Positions 60,075 through 64,000 of a stretch of 64,000 nucleotides of DNA are shown one piece after another (within the stretch, counting starts at the first letter, position 1; each line of letters begins with the position of its first letter). Where the stretch lies: positions 627,084 to 691,083 of the forward strand of contig NZ_JODS01000001.1 of NCBI RefSeq assembly GCF_000718025.1, read 5' to 3'. The DNA is from Kitasatospora purpeofusca. Its GTDB lineage: Bacteria > Actinomycetota > Actinomycetes > Streptomycetales > Streptomycetaceae. Below the pieces are notes generated by a model. It ran no database searches, was not told the origin of the DNA, and worked only from the letters and a program-made list of their open reading frames with translations. The position numbers and the translations under genes are program-made.

Positions 60075-60860
60075 ATGCCGGTGGGGTCGGACAGGCATTC
60101 AAGGAACGGTGTCGGCTTCTTCGACGTCGCCAACTACGGCGCCATAATCGAGGGCTCCTCTGGCGGGGTCGGAAGTGTTCGCCTCAACGCATTTGCGCGA
60201 CAGAACACTCCAGACCGACCATTTGCCGTGGTCAATGACTATGTGGCCAGCACACTGGGAATGGCAGTTGGCCTCCCGGTGCCCCCTGGAACACTTTTCG
60301 GCCTGCACGGAGGGGACCACGGTTACGTATCCCTGGCATTCGGCCATCGCGGCGATGTTGCTCCCCCGATTATCCCTCCAAAGTTCTGTGCCGACAGGCC
60401 GTGGGAAGCGTGTGGAATCATTGCCTTCGACCACTGGGTACTGAACACAGACCGCCACGATCAAAACCTCTCGCACATCCCCGATATCGGCGTAGCGGTG
60501 TTCGATCATGACCTATCTCTAATAAACGTACCACCGTCAGGCGAGGACGCCGTCACGGCACTGGCAAAGAATAGGGATATCGTCTACAAGTACCATTGCT
60601 TGACTCGCCACATCACTGACCCGTCTCATTTTCCTGAGTGGTTTGCTCGAATCGGCTCAGTGACCAGGCGCGAGATTCGACGCGCTGCCGACACCTGCCA
60701 CTCAGCAAAGCTAATCGATGCTTCCACTCGGGATGCACTTGTTTCATTCCTAGAGTACAGGCAAACCCGCATCCGAACCTATGTAAATCAAACCCGCGAC
60801 CTCTACCAAAACGTCGCGAGCTGGACCCTCGACATGGAGGAGGAGGACGGTGGCAGCTAA
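60075..60860 (+). CDS. HipA-like kinase
   Basis: A 261-residue protein of the HipA-like kinase type that is typically paired with DUF3037. Seen are NDYVASTLGMAVGLPVPPGTLF near residue 57, then the catalytic loop FDHWVLNTDRHDQNLSH (DRH-x2-N) and the metal-binding VFDHDLSLIN (DHD), followed by a helical C-terminus (RRAADTCHSAKLIDAS, RQTRIRTYVNQTRDLYQNV). It lacks the N-subdomain 1 of classic HipA. Start codons at 60072, 60075 and 60081 are close; GGGAGGG is just upstream. Codon use is markedly lower in GC than the core genes (many A/T-ending codons), suggesting acquisition. Its stop overlaps the next start by 11 bp. Confidence 0.75.
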   Translation: MPVGSDRHSRNGVGFFDVANYGAIIEGSSGGVGSVRLNAFARQNTPDRPFAVVNDYVASTLGMAVGLPVPPGTLFGLHGGDHGYVSLAFGHRGDVAPPIIPPKFCADRPWEACGIIAFDHWVLNTDRHDQNLSHIPDIGVAVFDHDLSLINVPPSGEDAVTALAKNRDIVYKYHCLTRHITDPSHFPEWFARIGSVTRREIRRAADTCHSAKLIDASTRDALVSFLEYRQTRIRTYVNQTRDLYQNVASWTLDMEEEDGGS

Positions 60861-61662
60861 CTGGTACCTCGTCAAGTATGTTCCCGACCCTTTCCGAAAC
60901 GAGCCGAGGAACATCGGAGTAGTTGTCGAGTCGAGCGGCTACGGAGTCGCACGATTCATCGGGCAACATCAAGACGGCCTGGACGGACGCAAGGTCCGCG
61001 GAATCGTCCGCAGCCCTAAGATGCTGCGCGCATGGCTGGAATACCTGGAGTACCACCTAGATTCTGGCACATTCCACGAGAGCGTACTTAAGAGCGTTGG
61101 TCGCCCCGGTCAGAGCTACCAGATCGAACCACGGGGCAGCCTGCTCGCTTCCACCGAAGAGACAAACCTCCGAATCGTGGCGGAGGAGCTCTTTCATGAA
61201 CTTGTTGGTGAACCCGCCCCAAGTGGCGTCAAGTCCATCGATGACCTGGCAAACGATCTGCTATTCCGGAAGCTTCGGGTGCCAGCCAACCACAAAATCG
61301 AGCGGGATGTAACCTACACGGTCCTCTTGCAGGGCGAGCCGCGAGAGCTTGACTTCGACTACAGGTATCAGAACGGCCGAACAAATCTCCTCGACAAAAT
61401 TACGCTTTCCTCCCAGGATAGACTTGCCCGCCAGAAGGTGAATGACCTACTGTTCCGGATCGAGCATGCCCGACAGGATGCCAAAATCGAGAATCCGGCT
61501 TTCGTGACGCTATATGACCTCGGCAAATCCGAGCGTTCAAATTCCATCGAGAGCCATCTACGCGCGATCGAACGATTCTCCCATACGGTCAATATTCGAG
61601 ACCAGCACGCAGCCGAGGACGTCGCGGAAACTCTAGGAGTTCCACTCCTTCAGGCAGCATGA
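60850..61662 (+). CDS. DUF3037-family protein
   Basis: A 270-residue protein opening WYLVKYVPDPFRNEPRNIGVVV, the characteristic start of DUF3037 proteins. A helical middle and an LFRIEHAR...ENPAFVTLYDLGK C-terminus follow. GTG 60850 lies behind GGAGGAGGACG inside the end of the HipA-like gene, an 11-bp overlap showing they form one unit. Like its partner it uses lower-GC codons. Function unknown: DUF3037 genes recur beside HipA-like kinase genes, so it may be a substrate, inhibitor or scaffold of the kinase. Confidence 0.8.
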   Translation: MAANWYLVKYVPDPFRNEPRNIGVVVESSGYGVARFIGQHQDGLDGRKVRGIVRSPKMLRAWLEYLEYHLDSGTFHESVLKSVGRPGQSYQIEPRGSLLASTEETNLRIVAEELFHELVGEPAPSGVKSIDDLANDLLFRKLRVPANHKIERDVTYTVLLQGEPRELDFDYRYQNGRTNLLDKITLSSQDRLARQKVNDLLFRIEHARQDAKIENPAFVTLYDLGKSERSNSIESHLRAIERFSHTVNIRDQHAAEDVAETLGVPLLQAA

Positions 61663-62022
61663 CGCCGCGGGCGGTGGAGCGGTTTTGGCCGGTGTCCTGT
61701 CCGGTCTGGGGTCGGGCATGATCGGGGGGCCGTAAGCTGCTGCGGCTCGGTCAGGGCTTTTGGGCCTGACCGCAGTGTGGCCGAGTGGCCCCCCGGTCTT
61801 GCTCGATGCGGGTCCCTGGCCGGGGAGGTGGGTAAAACCGCGGAGCCGCCGGCCCCAGCCACCCTGCTGCCCCGTTCGGGCGGTCGCGCCGGGACCGGGC
61901 GCCAGCCCGCACGCCCGGCGTCGGCCGCCCGGGGCGGGGCAGCGGCGCGCGCAGGGCGCGCGCCCTTGACCTTGTAGAGCGGAATTCGGCAGTGACTTCG
62001 GTTGGGCTTCGGGGCTCGCGGA
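61663..62022. other. 360-bp gap between convergent DUF3037 and PP2C-like genes
   Basis: Contains a terminator hairpin at 61748-61772, then GC-rich sequence without an ORF of confident coding character. GC-only inverted repeats (GCGCGCGC near 61945) occur. The base composition jumps back to the very GC-rich state right after the DUF3037 gene. Confidence 0.5.
61748..61772. terminator. Bidirectional terminator of convergent DUF3037 and PP2C-like genes
   Basis: CGGTCAGG (61748-61755) and CCTGACCG (61765-61772) form a stem; flanking CTGCGG / CCGCAG-like bases extend it. It lies 86 bases past the DUF3037 stop. Confidence 0.6.
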
Positions 62023-62847
62023 CTACAGCGTGACGGTGGCGACGGCGGTGTCGTCGTGGGCCTTGCCGCGGGGCCAGCGTTTGCCGTCTGCGTCGGCGAG
62101 TTCGGCAGTGCGGACTGCGCGGATGAGGGCGGCCGGGCCCTGGTCGTGGATGAGCTTGAGGGCCTCGGGCCAGTCGGCGAGGTGGAAGCGGTCGACCAGG
62201 CGGGAGGCGCCGTCGCTGACCATGGTGAAGCCGGTGACCTCGGCACGGGGGAAGCTGCCAGTGAGTGCGGCGTGGGCGGCGGTGGGGTCGGCGGCGGCGA
62301 CCCAGAAGCCGTCGGGCTGGTTGCGGTGGGCGCGCATGGCCTCGACGTAGCGGCGGAGGGCTTCGCCGTGTTCGGCAGTGCCGGTGGGGACGGCGTCCAT
62401 GGAGCCGCGGAGGGCGGCGCCGACCAGGGCCTCGCGGTCGTCGGTGATGGCGACGGGTCCGGTGGCGGGGTCGGTGTGTTCGACGATCAGGGTGGAGTCG
62501 GCGAGGACCAGGTACTGGAGGTCCTGGTCGGTGAGGCGGACCGCAATGACGGTGGCCGACGGGGTGCCGGGGTGGGTGAGGTCGCACTCGGCGTGCAGCG
62601 CGGCGGTGGTGGTGATGGCGTCCGCGAGGCAGTCGGTCAGGGCGCGGTCGGGCTGGTTGGTCACGCCGGCGAGCAGGTTGACGCCGAGCCGGGTGACGAA
62701 CCACGCCACGCCGTGGGAGCAGCCGCAGCCGGATCCAGGCGGGGTGCCGGCGCCGTCGAGCAGGACGACGGCGCTCGGGCTGGCCGCGACGAAGTCCTCG
62801 TTGGGGCGGTCCTGGCGGGCGGGTTCGGTGGCGATCTCCAGATGCAC
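62023..62847 (-). CDS. PP2C-like phosphatase-domain protein
   Basis: A 274-residue protein with PP2C-type metal-binding motifs: NEDFVAASPSAVVLLDGAG near residue 16 (ED and DGAG), a SATVIAVRL strand, MVSDGASRLVDRF (SDG) near 210 and HDDTAVATVTL at the end (DD-x-A). It would dephosphorylate Ser/Thr substrates, or be a degenerate binder. GTG 62847 starts 4 bases after the stop of the upstream HTH gene, so the two are co-translated. There is a Cys/Gly patch (GSGCGCSHGVA) near residue 40. Confidence 0.8.
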   Translation of the reverse strand: MHLEIATEPARQDRPNEDFVAASPSAVVLLDGAGTPPGSGCGCSHGVAWFVTRLGVNLLAGVTNQPDRALTDCLADAITTTAALHAECDLTHPGTPSATVIAVRLTDQDLQYLVLADSTLIVEHTDPATGPVAITDDREALVGAALRGSMDAVPTGTAEHGEALRRYVEAMRAHRNQPDGFWVAAADPTAAHAALTGSFPRAEVTGFTMVSDGASRLVDRFHLADWPEALKLIHDQGPAALIRAVRTAELADADGKRWPRGKAHDDTAVATVTL

Positions 62848-62851
62848 CCGG

Positions 62852-63694
62852 TCAGTCTGCCTCGTGCCGGTAGAACGGCGACAGTAGGCGGACGCGCACG
62901 GGCTCGTTGTCCTGGGGGTTGTAGTCGACGTTCAGCAGGACGGAGAACCGGCCGGTGCCGGCCTGCTGGTAGAGGTCGGCGAGGTCGTTGACGATCAGGT
63001 GGACGACGCCGAGCGTTCCCTGCGGGTGGATGCCGGTGAGGACCATGACCAGGCCCTGGCCGTCGGGCCGCGGGAGTCGGCCGAGGTAGGCCACGTCCGA
63101 GTTGAGGGCGGGTTCGGAGTCCATGCCGGATCGGTAGGCAACGCCGGCCTCGCGGTCGCGCAGGGTCCACGGTCCGTCGGGGGCGCGTTCGAAGCAGATC
63201 GACGGGTCCTGGGCGAGCACCCCGGCGACGTGGCTGGACAGCCGGGGGCCGCAGATGACGATCATGTCCTCGCGGTTGAGGTCGATCTCGCCACCGATCG
63301 GCACGTGTTCGAAGCTCGGTTCGAGCTTGTAGGAGCGGGCGAGGTCGCCGAGCCGCTGGGCGGCTGCGAAGTCCTCAGCGGCCAGGACCGGCCTGGCATT
63401 GCCGGCCTCCTGCTTGAGTGGCGTCGCGATGATCAGCCGCGCATTGCCCAGGAACGCCCCCTCGGGCGCGGGTGCCGACTGCTTGAGCTGGTGGATCCGC
63501 CCCCGGGTGAGTCCGGCCTCGGCGGCGATCTGGGCGTAGGACATGCCCTGTTCGTGAAGCTCGGAGATCACCCGCTGGCGCAGCCGCGACAGCTCGGTGA
63601 CCTCCTGCTGCGCCTCGGCCAGCCGCACGGTGGCTGCACGTAGCAGCTCGAACGGGTTCTTGATGGCGGCGATCCGCTGCGTTTCTCCCGCCAT
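62852..63694 (-). CDS. HTH protein with unknown effector domain, partner of PP2C-like protein
   Basis: A 280-residue protein. Residues 30-65 hold a sigma-region-4-like helix-turn-helix (LRQRVISELHEQGMSYAQIA, then AEAGLTRGRIHQLKQ). After a linker, a second domain runs from GGEIDLNREDMIVICGPRLSS (near residue 135) through GLVMVLTGIHPQGTLGVVHL to a C-terminal VRVRLLSPFYRHEAD; the GTLG-type glycine motif after a long strand is a signature I cannot name but would fit nucleotide binding. ATG 63694 has GGAGGGG upstream. It is followed by the PP2C-like gene with a 4-bp gap. A phosphorylation-controlled regulator is plausible. Confidence 0.65.
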   Translation of the reverse strand: MAGETQRIAAIKNPFELLRAATVRLAEAQQEVTELSRLRQRVISELHEQGMSYAQIAAEAGLTRGRIHQLKQSAPAPEGAFLGNARLIIATPLKQEAGNARPVLAAEDFAAAQRLGDLARSYKLEPSFEHVPIGGEIDLNREDMIVICGPRLSSHVAGVLAQDPSICFERAPDGPWTLRDREAGVAYRSGMDSEPALNSDVAYLGRLPRPDGQGLVMVLTGIHPQGTLGVVHLIVNDLADLYQQAGTGRFSVLLNVDYNPQDNEPVRVRLLSPFYRHEAD

Positions 63695-63827
63695 GTCCCC
63701 TCCGGTGTCTGCCCCAGTCAACGCAGAGTCTAGGGGGATAGACAGGATCAGCAAACGCAGGTGTCGGCCGGTTCGCTGTGTGTCGTGGGGCATCGCGGGG
63801 TCTCCTGGCGGCAGCTTTGGCCGTCGT

Positions 63828-63845
63828 TGTATAGGGGGCTATACA
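63828..63845. promoter_or_regulatory. Perfect palindrome TGTATAG-N4-CTATACA
   Basis: TGTATAG (63828-63834), GGGG, CTATACA (63839-63845), 134 bases upstream of the HTH gene start. The minus strand also reads TGTATAG, resembling a -10 element, so a dimeric repressor would compete with RNA polymerase. Operator assignment is inferred. Confidence 0.65.
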
Positions 63846-63912
63846 CCCTGTGGAACGGGCGAATCGTTGGTGGTACTGGCTTGTTCTTCTGCGGTGGATG
63901 TTACTGAGGCTT

Positions 63913-64000
63913 TCAGGGTGGAGTCGGTGGGGTGAGTCGCAGGCCGGTGCCGGCCAGGCATCCGTCGATAAGGGCGGGTCGAAGTTGGATGTGCCGTAGT
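63913..64000 (-). CDS. C-terminus of a gene running in from the right edge
   Basis: A minus-strand frame with no stop from the window edge to TGA at 63913 (complement of TCA). The 28 codons seen spell LRHIQLRPALIDGCLAGTGLRL then PTPP, amphipathic and plausible for the end of a protein. Too short to identify, and the other frames could also be real. Confidence 0.3.
   Translation of the reverse strand, partial: LRHIQLRPALIDGCLAGTGLRLTPPTPP

Noticed and set aside
59814..60238. Short open frames on both strands between tRNA remnant and HipA-like gene
   Set aside because: Codon third positions are not selective, no ribosome site or motif; left as non-coding, though an ATGA overlap with the HipA-like start was noted.
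61663..62022. Frames in the gap, including a run ending near 61650 on the minus strand
   Set aside because: Pro/Ala/Arg/Thr-rich low-complexity translations overlapping the PP2C-like gene; no start signal.

Overview
The window comes from a high-GC actinomycete, almost certainly a member of the Streptomycetaceae (Streptomyces or Kitasatospora). Coding DNA has strongly GC-biased third positions, starts are often GTG or TTG behind purine-rich ribosome sites, operons are packed with ATGA or GTGA overlaps, and the gene set fits: a DasR-type chitinase promoter, a secreted S28 peptidase, an LPXTG surface protein, many TetR, MarR and Lrp regulators, and protein O-mannosyltransferase. No plasmid or phage backbone, rRNA operon, CRISPR array or large biosynthetic gene cluster is visible.

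Layout. 0.3-5.6 kb: a membrane protein, a convergent trio (GT4 glycosyltransferase, methyltransferase, terpenoid-cyclase-like repeat protein) and a TetR regulator. 5.6-11.7 kb: a cobalamin-riboswitch operon of five genes joined by four 4-bp stop/start overlaps. It encodes two exported, membrane-anchored proteins followed by ECF-type T, fused A-A and S components, and looks like a vitamin B12 uptake system whose first protein resembles the alpha-barrel of intrinsic factor. 11.8-18.6 kb: a compact accessory block (TrmO-like protein, HTH-TPR regulator, three tiny ORFs, SDR epimerase, antisense GT2, HD hydrolase, unknown 440-residue protein) flanked by an exact 21-bp direct repeat. 18.7-25.4 kb: an HTH protein, a monooxygenase-fold protein, a cupin, MarR, a DHA2 exporter with a fused winged-helix tail, a peptidoglycan-binding protein and a TMEM165-type manganese exporter behind a yybP-ykoY riboswitch.

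25.6-48 kb is core-like: FetB-like permease, protein mannosyltransferase, MFS/MarR pair, DasR-controlled chitinase, lipoprotein, DoxX, MarC, FMN reductase, kynurenine pathway (Lrp, tryptophan dioxygenase, kynureninase), orphan ATP-synthase b-like protein, glycosidase-like protein, TetR, sortase substrate, phosphopantetheinyl transferase, regulators and a phosphatase-like protein. 47.6-50.7 kb is a TetR/AidB-like/amidohydrolase operon whose amidohydrolase is split by a small hairpin insertion. 50.9-57.5 kb holds two secreted proteases, a metallophosphoesterase, a ClpC/ClpB-like chaperone and an MmcQ-like protein.

57.6-64 kb is an accessory region, partly of visibly lower GC. It holds a gene with an in-frame TAG, a NERD-domain protein, a degenerate tRNA with its terminator (a likely integration scar), a HipA-like kinase overlapping a DUF3037 protein, and a PP2C-like protein next to an HTH protein behind a TGTATAG/CTATACA palindrome. 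The most attractive candidates for undescribed biology are the repeat-flanked 6.8-kb block, the HipA-like/DUF3037 pair and its surroundings, and the intrinsic-factor-like B12 system.
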